This document shows positions 34,808-42,499 of a stretch of 64,000 bases of DNA, piece by piece. Within the stretch, counting starts at the first letter, position 1. Every line of letters starts with the position of its first letter. The DNA is from Holophagae bacterium (lineage in GTDB: Bacteria > Acidobacteriota > Holophagae > Acanthopleuribacterales > Acanthopleuribacteraceae): contig JAUIFE010000006.1 in NCBI GenBank assembly GCA_030429565.1, forward strand, positions 1 through 64,000, written 5' to 3'. The position numbers and the translations under genes are program-made. The notes beneath the pieces were generated by a model that was not told where the DNA came from, did not search any database, and saw only the letters and a list, made by a program, of their open reading frames with translations.

Positions 34808-35329
34808 ATGAGTGAGAAGGTGTTTTCAATTGATGAGATGGAACTAAGGAAGCCGGATTCTACCTGGACTAAGGACAAGGTTCTATTGATGGAAGGAATT
34901 TTTTATTTGAAAGACTTGATAAGTGTACTTGAATTAGATTCGGCGGCCGTGAAGCGCAAAGCGAACCAGATAGAGAGAAGCGGCAATAGCGCATGGAAAG
35001 TGATGGGTGTTCGTAAAATATGGAACCACTGGATTGTGAAGATGACCGTCTTCCGTGCTTATTATCAAGATAACTTTATTTCACGCATCCGTAGAACTGA
35101 ACCTCACTGGGACGGGAACAGCTTGCTTACTCAGAAAGGATTGTTTTTTCTTTCGGATGTTTGTAAGTTGATACCCTTCAGCTCACATCAGTTACGGTAT
35201 CAATCTAAGCGAGCTGGGAACCCTCATGCCGATATTGGTGTGTTCAAGGATGAGGAATTAAAAACATACGTCGTTGACATGGAAATTTTTTCCGTTTGGA
35301 TCAAAAACCAATGGCAGAAAGGCTTGTAA
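34808..35329 (+). CDS. Hypothetical protein with two internal repeats
   Basis: The ATG follows GGAGACGTT. The 173-residue protein contains two ~70-residue repeats: residues ~20-90 (WTKDKVLLMEGIFYLKDLIS, then LELDSAAVKRKANQIERSG) and ~98-170 (WDGNSLLTQKGLFFLSDVCK, then IPFSSHQLRYQSKRAGNP). Each repeat reads like a helix-turn-helix with a basic second helix followed by strands and an aromatic end, so DNA binding as a pseudo-dimer is plausible. No family is recognised. The next gene begins 40 bases downstream on the same strand. Confidence 0.7.
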   Translation: MSEKVFSIDEMELRKPDSTWTKDKVLLMEGIFYLKDLISVLELDSAAVKRKANQIERSGNSAWKVMGVRKIWNHWIVKMTVFRAYYQDNFISRIRRTEPHWDGNSLLTQKGLFFLSDVCKLIPFSSHQLRYQSKRAGNPHADIGVFKDEELKTYVVDMEIFSVWIKNQWQKGL

Positions 35330-35369
35330 ATGATAGATCGGGTTGTTTCTCTGATTGCGGGGTGGTGGG

Positions 35370-35666
35370 ATGATGATGCGGCCCACTGGACGACCCATGA
35401 AGTACAGTTCAATTATTGAACTTTTAGACGAAGATCAAGTTTACACGCCAGCCCTGATCGCTGATTTTGCAGAGTCACACGGGTTAATTCCGCCTTCAAA
35501 TACCGAGGAAGGGCTGCTTGCCAGGCGAAGAGTAAGGATTGCGATGGGGCGCTTTTCAAACAACCATCGCTTTCCTGACGAAGGCGACGGGTTTGTGACC
35601 TTGCGCGGACAGCCGCCTGTTCCGGCTTGGTTTGGTTGGCGCTGGAAAGCAGCAATCCATGATTGA
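35370..35666 (+). CDS. Hypothetical small helical protein (98 aa)
   Basis: The protein starts at one of three consecutive ATGs behind GGTGGG and reads MKYSSIIELLDEDQVYTPAL with a helix-turn-helix-like region that includes GLLARRRVRIAMGRFSNNHRF. It ends in PPVPAWFGWRWKAAIHD. The pattern is compatible with a small winged-helix DNA-binding protein. It follows the two-repeat protein on the same strand and both may be element regulators. No family is recognised. Confidence 0.55.
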   Translation: MMMRPTGRPMKYSSIIELLDEDQVYTPALIADFAESHGLIPPSNTEEGLLARRRVRIAMGRFSNNHRFPDEGDGFVTLRGQPPVPAWFGWRWKAAIHD

Positions 35667-35918
35667 ACTCAAACTTGTTCAATAGATAGGTGTTCACTCG
35701 GTTCTAAACGTTCTTGATATAGCTATGTGGGGCATAGCGTTAATACGGTCTCTAATCAAAAACAATGAACTTCCTTGTTCAAAAGAAAAACCGCGCAGCA
35801 TTACAGAGAGCGACAGGCGTGTAAAACCCTGTCTGGTTCTGTGAGCTGCGCGGTTCCACTATCACAAATCTACGATTTTAAGACTTATTAAGAAGCGATC
35901 TTTTTCCTTCGATTGCTC

Positions 35919-38132
35919 TTAAAAGATTTTTTCGACGAAGCGATCATGATAGGCCAGCATTAAGCCTCGGGTTAAGCTGTCCTCTAGGTTTTTGCCGCCA
36001 AATTGGCAATCACGGCCTGAAATCTCTTCATCAGGGACATCACGAGGGCGAACGCTTTCCAAGCTTGCTTTTTGGTCTAATGGTCGGTTTCTGGTAAATG
36101 TTTCTACAGTAACTTTGGTGGCCTCAAGTGCTTCCATGCTCAGGTCGGCCAGGCGTGCAAACTCCCTTTCGCGTGCTTCCTCAGACGGGAAGTAGACATT
36201 GTTCAGTTCGTAAAGATCCATGATTTTTTTTACCTCAACTAACTTCGCTTGTTGCTCTAGACGCATCGACAGTTCTTGTTTCTCTCTTTCTGCTTGTTCA
36301 TAGCGAATTTTCCATTCATTCGCATCATGGGTCATTGATGACTCTCCTTCGACTTGGGGACTAATGGTGTGTGGATTTATTGAGCTAACTTGTGTGATTT
36401 TGGCATCCTGGTCTGCACCTTCGCGACTCAGTAAGCCAACACCGGTGAACTCCACGCCGTGCAGGATCTCGTAAACCGGTTGGCCTTGAAATTTTTTGCC
36501 TTTGAACCTGGCCAGGTGCAAGCAATACGCGTGGGTTTCCTTAAAACGTTTGCGGCAGATTGAGCACTCACCTTCGCGGTAAGAACATTCCATTGATACC
36601 TGTTTGACGATGCCGACTTTCATCAGCTTGCGAACGCGGCGGGCAAGTGGAAATTCGTCGGTGAACAGTTCGCCGATGATTTCCACGCGTGGCCCGTCAG
36701 CGGCGGCGATGAATTCAGCATCGACGATGCCGCCGACAATGTCTTCAATCGCTTGCCCATGTTCGAGGTTCACTTTTTTGTTGATCGCGGTTCGGGCCGC
36801 CCTTGTCAGTTCTTCAAAAGTGAAATGGTCGCCGTTGCGATTCGTTCCGGCATGGCACAGAACCGAACGGAATTGGGGCAAGGGCGCGCCGTCGCGGGTG
36901 AGTTTCGCTGTTGACTGTGGTTCGATGAGTTCAACGTTTCCGTCGATCTCAAACCGTGCGCGGCCAAGTGGTTCGCCGCTATCGGCGCGCGCGGTGGTCT
37001 CTTCCGCTGCTTGCGGGTCCTGGTCCTGTGTTGCCACGAATAGATGCTCCTTTGCGTTGTTGGCGTCGGTCTTGTGTTTGTTGAATTTGCTATACACGTG
37101 CTTTTGGGTCCGAATCTTCAGAGCGCGGCCCGAACGTTCAAGGATGCTTTGAATCTGGCGGCGAGTTGGAATCGCCTTGTTTCGGTAGCTGAGCAACCAG
37201 TTGGGAATGTGACCGGCCGCGCCCAAGAACGCCTTAAAAAAGTCCGGTGCGGTCTGCTCGGTCAACGCCTTGTGGTCGGTTTTGAACCGTTTCAACTTGC
37301 CGTCGTCCAGTTCCAAACCGGCCCAATTCGTCATGAGCCCTTCGACAAAGTGATAATGCGTCTCGTAGTTCCAACGGCCGAACTGCGTTAGGTAAGGCGG
37401 ATCGAAATAGGCAACGTCGGCCTGAACCTTGGGCAAGGCCGCGAGCACATCACCATGAAACACCTTGTTTTCAAGGCCGTTGTCGAACACAAGCCCGTTG
37501 ACCTTGCCGACGAACTTGCGAAAGGCCTTGTCGAACTGTTCGCCGTTGGTGACCAAGCCGCGCGTGTCGGCGGCGGTGCTGGCAAAGGTCCCGTGATCGG
37601 TTGCCAGCAAGCACGCGCGCAGCAAGGCAAACAAGGCGATGTCTTTCTTGTAGCCGCCAAGCTGTTCAATGTTGGCCCGAATCGTGTCAATCCGTTTATG
37701 CACGCCTGCATGGAAGTACAGGCCGGAATAGTTGTCGCGCACGAACGAACCCGCCTTGGGGTTGGTCGCAAGCAACGCGTCAACGGCATCATCACTGAGT
37801 GTTTCCCGCTGGTTTTCGACAATCGCCCGCGCCATGTGGTAGCCGATTCGTAACCGGTCGTTGGTGATCACCTTCAAGCCTTTCGACTTGAACATGTACG
37901 CCACCGCCGCCGATCCGCTGAACGCGTCGAAAACCACTTTTGTTCCCGTTGGTGTTTGGGACCAAAGCCAGTCAATCAGCCGTTGCTTGCTGCCGATGTA
38001 ATTGGTCCGGTACCTCGGCGGTTCGGGTGCTGGTTCCTCGGTCGCAACTTGCATGAGTTGTGCGTTACCCAAGGCGGCTTCGGTTTCGAGTAGAAACGCG
38101 ACCTTTTTGGGTGCAAACACGTGGTTAGTCAA
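35919..38132 (-). CDS. Fusion of DNA adenine methyltransferase and prohead-protease-like domain
   Basis: The frame is 742 codons from 38147. The best start is TTG 38132, with GGAGG 8 bases upstream. Numbered from 38147, residues 45-375 are a D12-class N6-adenine methyltransferase, with NYIGSK (49-54), SAM motif VVFDAFSGSAAVAY (71-84) and catalytic DPPY (249-252). Residues ~395-590 resemble a phage prohead (S78-like) protease: FRSVLCHAGTNRNGD, VNLEH with H463 and QVSMECSY with S518 as candidate catalytic dyad. An inserted zinc-ligand cluster follows (C528, C531, H539, C542, H544). Residues 605-742 are a charged, partly coiled-coil tail with their own internal start signal. I know of no described protein with this architecture. 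The two enzymatic assignments are from motifs; the protease is the weaker one. Confidence 0.75.
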   Translation of the reverse strand: MTNHVFAPKKVAFLLETEAALGNAQLMQVATEEPAPEPPRYRTNYIGSKQRLIDWLWSQTPTGTKVVFDAFSGSAAVAYMFKSKGLKVITNDRLRIGYHMARAIVENQRETLSDDAVDALLATNPKAGSFVRDNYSGLYFHAGVHKRIDTIRANIEQLGGYKKDIALFALLRACLLATDHGTFASTAADTRGLVTNGEQFDKAFRKFVGKVNGLVFDNGLENKVFHGDVLAALPKVQADVAYFDPPYLTQFGRWNYETHYHFVEGLMTNWAGLELDDGKLKRFKTDHKALTEQTAPDFFKAFLGAAGHIPNWLLSYRNKAIPTRRQIQSILERSGRALKIRTQKHVYSKFNKHKTDANNAKEHLFVATQDQDPQAAEETTARADSGEPLGRARFEIDGNVELIEPQSTAKLTRDGAPLPQFRSVLCHAGTNRNGDHFTFEELTRAARTAINKKVNLEHGQAIEDIVGGIVDAEFIAAADGPRVEIIGELFTDEFPLARRVRKLMKVGIVKQVSMECSYREGECSICRKRFKETHAYCLHLARFKGKKFQGQPVYEILHGVEFTGVGLLSREGADQDAKITQVSSINPHTISPQVEGESSMTHDANEWKIRYEQAEREKQELSMRLEQQAKLVEVKKIMDLYELNNVYFPSEEAREREFARLADLSMEALEATKVTVETFTRNRPLDQKASLESVRPRDVPDEEISGRDCQFGGKNLEDSLTRGLMLAYHDRFVEKIF
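36333..36349 (-). promoter_or_regulatory. Internal ribosome binding site and ATG for a nested 138-aa product
   Basis: Inside the fusion gene, AAGGAG (36349-36344) lies 8 bases upstream of an in-frame ATG (36335-36333, codon 605). Translation from it would give a 138-residue protein starting MTHDANEWKIRYEQAEREKQ, a charged coiled coil. Nested in-frame scaffold genes at the 3' end of capsid protease genes are known in phages (lambda C/Nu3 type), so a scaffold-like product is plausible. Confidence 0.6.
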
Positions 38133-38316
38133 AAAAAAAGCCTCCAAAGTGCTTGTTTCAGTGGTTTTGTTGAGGGTTTCCCAGGGAATTAAAACGAAGT
38201 AAATCAGGGCTTGGCGCGGGTGCCAAACGGAGCGACAATAGGTTAGCGCCGATCACGTAACTTGTTGGTTTAGGACATGTTCCGCGCTAATTACACACTT
38301 TAAGAAGGTGCAAAAC

Positions 38317-39306
38317 ATGACCGTCTCTCAGCTTTCCGTTCGCAGTCACACCCAAACCCCTTTCACGTCGCGTTCGTCTGTCATCGTCCGTCCGGTGGGC
38401 GCGGTACGGCAGTCTGAGCGCGACCCGATTCAAGCCTTTTCCGATCAACAGAAAGCCGACCGGAAAGCGGCCAAAACGATTTCCGCTTACGCCCGCGACC
38501 TTCGCTTGCTGGAACAAGCGATTCTCACGGTTGCGCCCGCGTCGGGCTTGCTCAGGGTGGACAGCCAAGCGCTAATCGCCGCGCTCACCTCGCCAACGAT
38601 TCAGAACAAACCCAACGGCAAGCCGCGCGCGGCAGGATCCATTGAACGACTCAAGGCCGCGTCGCGGTCGTTCTTCAGTTGGGCGGTTGACGAAGGCTTG
38701 CGCGCCGACAATCCCGCGCAACGCGTTAAGCTTCGCCGCGTGAGTCGCAAGGTTCCTGAATTCTTGTCGCAACGGGCCAAGACGTTGGTGTTGAGTGAAC
38801 TACGTGCGCGAACTGGGTTCGCGGCTTTGCGTGATCGGGTCATGATTGAAGCCTTCCTTTGTACGGGTTTGCGTTTACAAGAGTTGATCAACCTGAACGT
38901 GGCCGACGTCGACTTAGACAACAAGCGCCTGTTGATCGTCGGTAAGGGCGACGTGCCGCAGGCCAAGTTCTTGAAAACCGACTTGCGCGCGCTGTTCCGC
39001 CGTTACCTTCGCGAGCGCGCCAAGAAAGCACCGGCCGACGTCGACGCCTTGTTCTTTTCCAACCGACTCACCCGAATCTCGGCGGCCCAGGTCGACAACC
39101 GCGTTCGGTACTGGGTCGCCAAGGCCGGGATTGAGCAGCACGTCACGCCGCACACCTTGCGGCATACGTTCGCAACGCACCTTTACGAAAAGACCGGTGA
39201 TTTGCTGGTTGTCAAAGAAGCGCTTGGCCATGCCGACATTTCCACCACGTTGATTTACACGCACTTGAGCAATCAAGCGCTTGCCGACGCGATAGAGCGG
39301 CTTTGA
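38317..39306 (+). CDS. Tyrosine recombinase/integrase (XerC/D-like)
   Basis: This 329-residue protein has an N-terminal SAM-like core-binding domain (about 35-130) and a C-terminal catalytic domain. The tyrosine-recombinase residues are visible: R in CTGLRLQELINL, K in IVGKGD, H-x-x-R in PHTLRHTFATHL, H in EALGHADIST and nucleophile Y in TTLIYTHLS. The start at ATG 38317 is supported by AAGAAGG 8 bases upstream. It could integrate the element at the tRNA-Arg gene or resolve replication dimers. It is divergent from the methyltransferase fusion. Confidence 0.9.
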   Translation: MTVSQLSVRSHTQTPFTSRSSVIVRPVGAVRQSERDPIQAFSDQQKADRKAAKTISAYARDLRLLEQAILTVAPASGLLRVDSQALIAALTSPTIQNKPNGKPRAAGSIERLKAASRSFFSWAVDEGLRADNPAQRVKLRRVSRKVPEFLSQRAKTLVLSELRARTGFAALRDRVMIEAFLCTGLRLQELINLNVADVDLDNKRLLIVGKGDVPQAKFLKTDLRALFRRYLRERAKKAPADVDALFFSNRLTRISAAQVDNRVRYWVAKAGIEQHVTPHTLRHTFATHLYEKTGDLLVVKEALGHADISTTLIYTHLSNQALADAIERL

Positions 39307-39527
39307 CCGCACGCGCCGAAACACGGCGAAAGAAGACCGGCAGCTTGGCGAAACCCGCTAGGTTGCCGGTCTTTTTCGTTTGGGGTTGGCGCGGTCGGCG
39401 TGCGTGCTGATAACTGGGAATAATCAGTGTTATCCCCAATTCCAGCACTACCGACCGCGCTCAAGCCCTTGATATCACTCAGTCGTGAAACCGGCGGCCA
39501 AGGTCTTATCCCCAATTTTTTTCGTGT

Positions 39528-39968
39528 TTACACCGCCGCTTGCTGTTCACGCTGACGAAGGTCACGCAGCATCGATGATGCCCACGCTTGGGTGTGCTTG
39601 GGTTCCCCGCCCGCGTCATCGGCCTGGACCGTTGGCAACGCGTCAAGGTGGGAACACAACATGCGGTTGATGCGCTCGGCGTCGGCATAGTGGCCGCGTT
39701 CCAAAGCACCGATGAGCTTGACGGTGTTCGCGCCGATCAACAGCGACCGCAGGCAGTCACTTGAGCGGTTGAGGTTGAAATCTCGCTCAAGCGCGGCGAT
39801 CAAAGACAGGAACAGGGGGAAATCATCAGCGGTAAGCAGTTTGTCGAACAGGTGTCTAGGTTTGGGTTCGGGTTTAATCTCTGGCTTGGGTTCCGTCTCG
39901 GCCTGTCTTTTTAGCTTGTCTGCTCGGTCCGCAATCATCGCCTTTTGAAGCATTTCCATTGAAATCAT
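39528..39968 (-). CDS. Hypothetical element protein (146 aa)
   Basis: This helical protein starts MISMEMLQKAMIADRADKLK, followed by a KPEPKPE-type linker (about 25-40). A predicted helical domain with DDFPLFLSLIAALERDFNLN and SDCLRSLLIGANTVKLIGAL comes next. No known family is recognised. The ATG at 39968 has AGGAG 11 bases upstream; a GTG at 39980 would be too close to it. It is the last gene of a leftward series following the two paralogues at 40180 and 40997, probably one operon. Confidence 0.62.
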   Translation of the reverse strand: MISMEMLQKAMIADRADKLKRQAETEPKPEIKPEPKPRHLFDKLLTADDFPLFLSLIAALERDFNLNRSSDCLRSLLIGANTVKLIGALERGHYADAERINRMLCSHLDALPTVQADDAGGEPKHTQAWASSMLRDLRQREQQAAV

Positions 39969-40179
39969 GGTGAAGCGCACTCCTGGTCTTGTGTGAGATT
40001 TCCGTAAGGTTTAGTTGAATTGCATGTTTGATTTGTCAACCATTGAATTGCGGTAGGGCGACCAATTTCGCCCATTTACAACGCATGAAATGGCGCAGGT
40101 TGCGTCCTCCTTTTGTGAGACAGATAGGCGAGCGCACCCAGTAAACCGGACGCGCCGCCAATTCAGTGCCGATGCGTCG

Positions 40180-40923
40180 TTAACCCATCACACTGTCGGG
40201 CAAGATGCGGTGGAACACACTTTCGAGGTCTGCAAACAGACCGTTCCATTTCCGAGTTAGGTGGTTTAGGTAAAACCCCAAAGTGCAGATGTCTTTGCGG
40301 GTCAAGACTTCCGCGAAGGGGTCGGGTTCCTTATAAAGGCAGTTCGCTTGGATCACCGCATTCGAGGCCTCATCAATGGCCAATAAGGACCGTTTGAAGT
40401 CCTCGTAAACGGGAACCATCTTGCTCACAAGGTTGATATCGCGAAATCGCCAAGGTCGCGCGGCGAGATGGGTGCTTAAAACCTGTTCTGCGCTCAGGGC
40501 AAGGCCAACCAATCGGTTATAAGTCGTCATGCCCATTTGGTCGTCCCGTGCCAAGAATTCCTGAAATTCATGTTGTCGCTCTATTTTCCCTTTCAGTTCA
40601 TAGAACAGAAAAACCATTTGGTCTCGCTGCATGCCCGGATCAGGGTTCAGGAATTTAGGCGGCACATAGCCAAGCTTAGGTTGGCCGTAGCCTTGGACGA
40701 CGGTTGCAAGCTGCTCTTGGAACAGGGCCAGCGATTCAAAGGCCGAGCTGTGAGAGAACCCGCGCGCCGCGTCAGGGTCAGCGTTTGACGCCTCGCGACT
40801 TGCGACTTTGTTCAGTAGCTTTTGATGTTCGTCCATTTGAAATACAGCCTCGTCAATAGCGGCCAGGACGCTTGTTAAGCCCTTGAGTTCGGGCTTGGGA
40901 GGGGCTTGGGTCATGCTGGTCAA
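40180..40923 (-). CDS. Hypothetical protein, paralogue of the next gene upstream
   Basis: This 247-residue soluble helical protein starts at TTG behind GAGAGG and an oligo-T tract. It aligns over its length with the neighbour at 40997-41791: both share GL-S/T-S/GVLAAI near the N-terminus, a motif MTTYNRLV in the middle and a long C-terminal helix with WNGLFADLESVF/WFELMSDLKPGS. No known family or catalytic motif is recognised. The tandem paralogy suggests a duplicated element-specific function, such as a replication accessory or structural pair. Confidence 0.68.
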   Translation of the reverse strand: MTSMTQAPPKPELKGLTSVLAAIDEAVFQMDEHQKLLNKVASREASNADPDAARGFSHSSAFESLALFQEQLATVVQGYGQPKLGYVPPKFLNPDPGMQRDQMVFLFYELKGKIERQHEFQEFLARDDQMGMTTYNRLVGLALSAEQVLSTHLAARPWRFRDINLVSKMVPVYEDFKRSLLAIDEASNAVIQANCLYKEPDPFAEVLTRKDICTLGFYLNHLTRKWNGLFADLESVFHRILPDSVMG

Positions 40924-40996
40924 AAAAACCTCTCAGCTTTGAAGAATGGGTCGAGTTGACAACGGTTCGTGTGGAAGATTCGACCACTGGTGCCGG

Positions 40997-41791
40997 TTAG
41001 GATCCCGGCTTGAGGTCGCTCATCAACTCGAACCATTCGCGTTGAAGGTACCGCACAAAATCAACCAAGATTTGCACATCCTCTTCGGTCACCGGCTCAA
41101 CACATGGGTTGGTTTCTTGCTCGGAACCATTCGCATCGAAAAGGGTTTTGGTGGCTTCATCGATAGCGAAAAACAACTGTTTCGCATCTTCATAAAACAG
41201 TGTTCCGGCATAGACTTGTCCGCTCTTTACCGGTTGAAAGGGGTAGGGTTTTGTTTCCTTGAGCAGCTCCAATTCCGTGCTGCGAACCAATTCAACCAAG
41301 CGGTTATAAGTCGTCATGCTCAGCAATCCATGCGTTGGCTTAAAGGTCTGGAAGCGCGGCCAATTTTGGGCGTGCTGAACCATTTCCGAAAAGCAACGCA
41401 TCAATTCTTCAAGCGGGGTGTCAGGTTCAACAGTTGGCAGGTTGGGTGCTTGGTAGCCGGTCGCCGGGACATCGGCTGGTTGAACCATTTTGGCGAGCTT
41501 GGCAAGGCGTTGGTGGGTGTGCTCCAAGTTGCTCATTCCCGAGTTGACGAAATATCGCGCGATGTCGTCGGCGTAGAATTCCTCTTGGTGTTCGTTCGCC
41601 CTTTTAAGAAGGTTCCGATTCACGCTGAGGTCTTCAAGCACCGTAATGATCGAAGCAAGAACGCCGCTCAAGCCTTTGTAATCGGGGGTCAAGACGTAGG
41701 AATTGGTAGGGGTCAAATAATCCTCGCTTTGCTGGAAGTCGGGGGAATCCGTGGTCGGCTCGGGTGCGAATACTGGGATGGGGTGTGTCAA
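40997..41791 (-). CDS. Hypothetical protein, second paralogue
   Basis: This 264-residue protein starts at TTG 41791, where AAAGGAG lies 8 bases upstream; an open extension reaches 41860 without support. It shares the MTTYNRLV motif and overall helical pattern with the protein at 40180-40923. Its N-terminus (LTHPIPVFAPEPTTDSPDFQ) is proline-rich and probably disordered. A 12-bp-period GTTAAGGT repeat lies about 85 bases upstream and may regulate it. Function is unknown. Confidence 0.68.
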   Translation of the reverse strand: MTHPIPVFAPEPTTDSPDFQQSEDYLTPTNSYVLTPDYKGLSGVLASIITVLEDLSVNRNLLKRANEHQEEFYADDIARYFVNSGMSNLEHTHQRLAKLAKMVQPADVPATGYQAPNLPTVEPDTPLEELMRCFSEMVQHAQNWPRFQTFKPTHGLLSMTTYNRLVELVRSTELELLKETKPYPFQPVKSGQVYAGTLFYEDAKQLFFAIDEATKTLFDANGSEQETNPCVEPVTEEDVQILVDFVRYLQREWFELMSDLKPGS

Positions 41792-41874
41792 ATGGTGGCT
41801 CCTTTGGCCTTGTGCCTTGAGCACGGGGAGGTAATGCCAGTCGTGGGAAGCGCCGATCAAGCATTATTACGATG

Positions 41875-41929
41875 GTTAAGGTGGTGGTTAAGGTTGTGGT
41901 TAAGGTTAGAGTTAAGGTAAAGTTAAGGT
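41875..41929. repeat. Iteron-like GTTAAGGT repeats
   Basis: There are five copies of GTTAAGGT, at 41875, 41887, 41899, 41911 and 41922, with 12-, 12-, 12- and 11-bp periods, close to one helical turn. The repeats lie between the primase-helicase gene and the paralogue pair. They could be operator or origin iterons. Confidence 0.75.
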
Positions 41930-42499
41930 GTTCCGGGCCTCCTACGTCACTCGGCGAAGAAAAAGGATTTTTCATTCTCGGTTCGGATGAGAGCGCAGCT
42001 TCTTAGGAAGAAAATGGCTCACGGGTTTGGTTCTAGTTGATGCGGCCATGCCTGTTTGACAAAGCAATACAGAAATGGAAACGAAGACGTGTCGTTTTTG
42101 CCTGCCGGTGTTCGGTAAATCATCAGCAAGCACGGCGTTCAGACGCAAAAGTAGTGCAGGGGTTAACGGTGTACGACTGTTGTCAGTGTAACCTAACCCG
42201 CGCTAAAGCTTTGCGCACCAGTGCTTTAAGCGGAAAGAGTTAGGTGGTTACCTACTGTTTCCGAAAAAGGCCCCCCCCTTAGGGGATAGAAAACGCATTG
42301 CTTCTCACTGTAATGGGAACAGCCCCACTTCATTTAGGGGGGTGTTTTTTCTTTTTTTACTTAACCTCCTAACAAAAAGATAAAGAAAACGAGCAGTACC
42401 AAGGCTTTAGGCCTAGTTAGAGAGGGGGTTAGAAGGGGGTTAGCTGTGTTGACTCCTCCACCATTTTCCCAACCCGTCGACCCAGCATAAAGCCAGGTG
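41930..42499. other. Noncoding stretch in the element core
   Basis: No supported gene is seen. An imperfect hairpin (AACAGCCCC against GGGGGGTGTT) followed by a T-rich run at about 42311-42359 looks like a plus-strand terminator, though no clear plus-strand gene precedes it. The iteron-like repeats are at its left edge. This may be the replication origin region, which is inference. Confidence 0.4.

Noticed and set aside
42037..42243. 68-residue plus-strand open frame before a terminator-like hairpin
   Set aside because: No ribosome binding site and a composition (many C and R) typical of chance frames.
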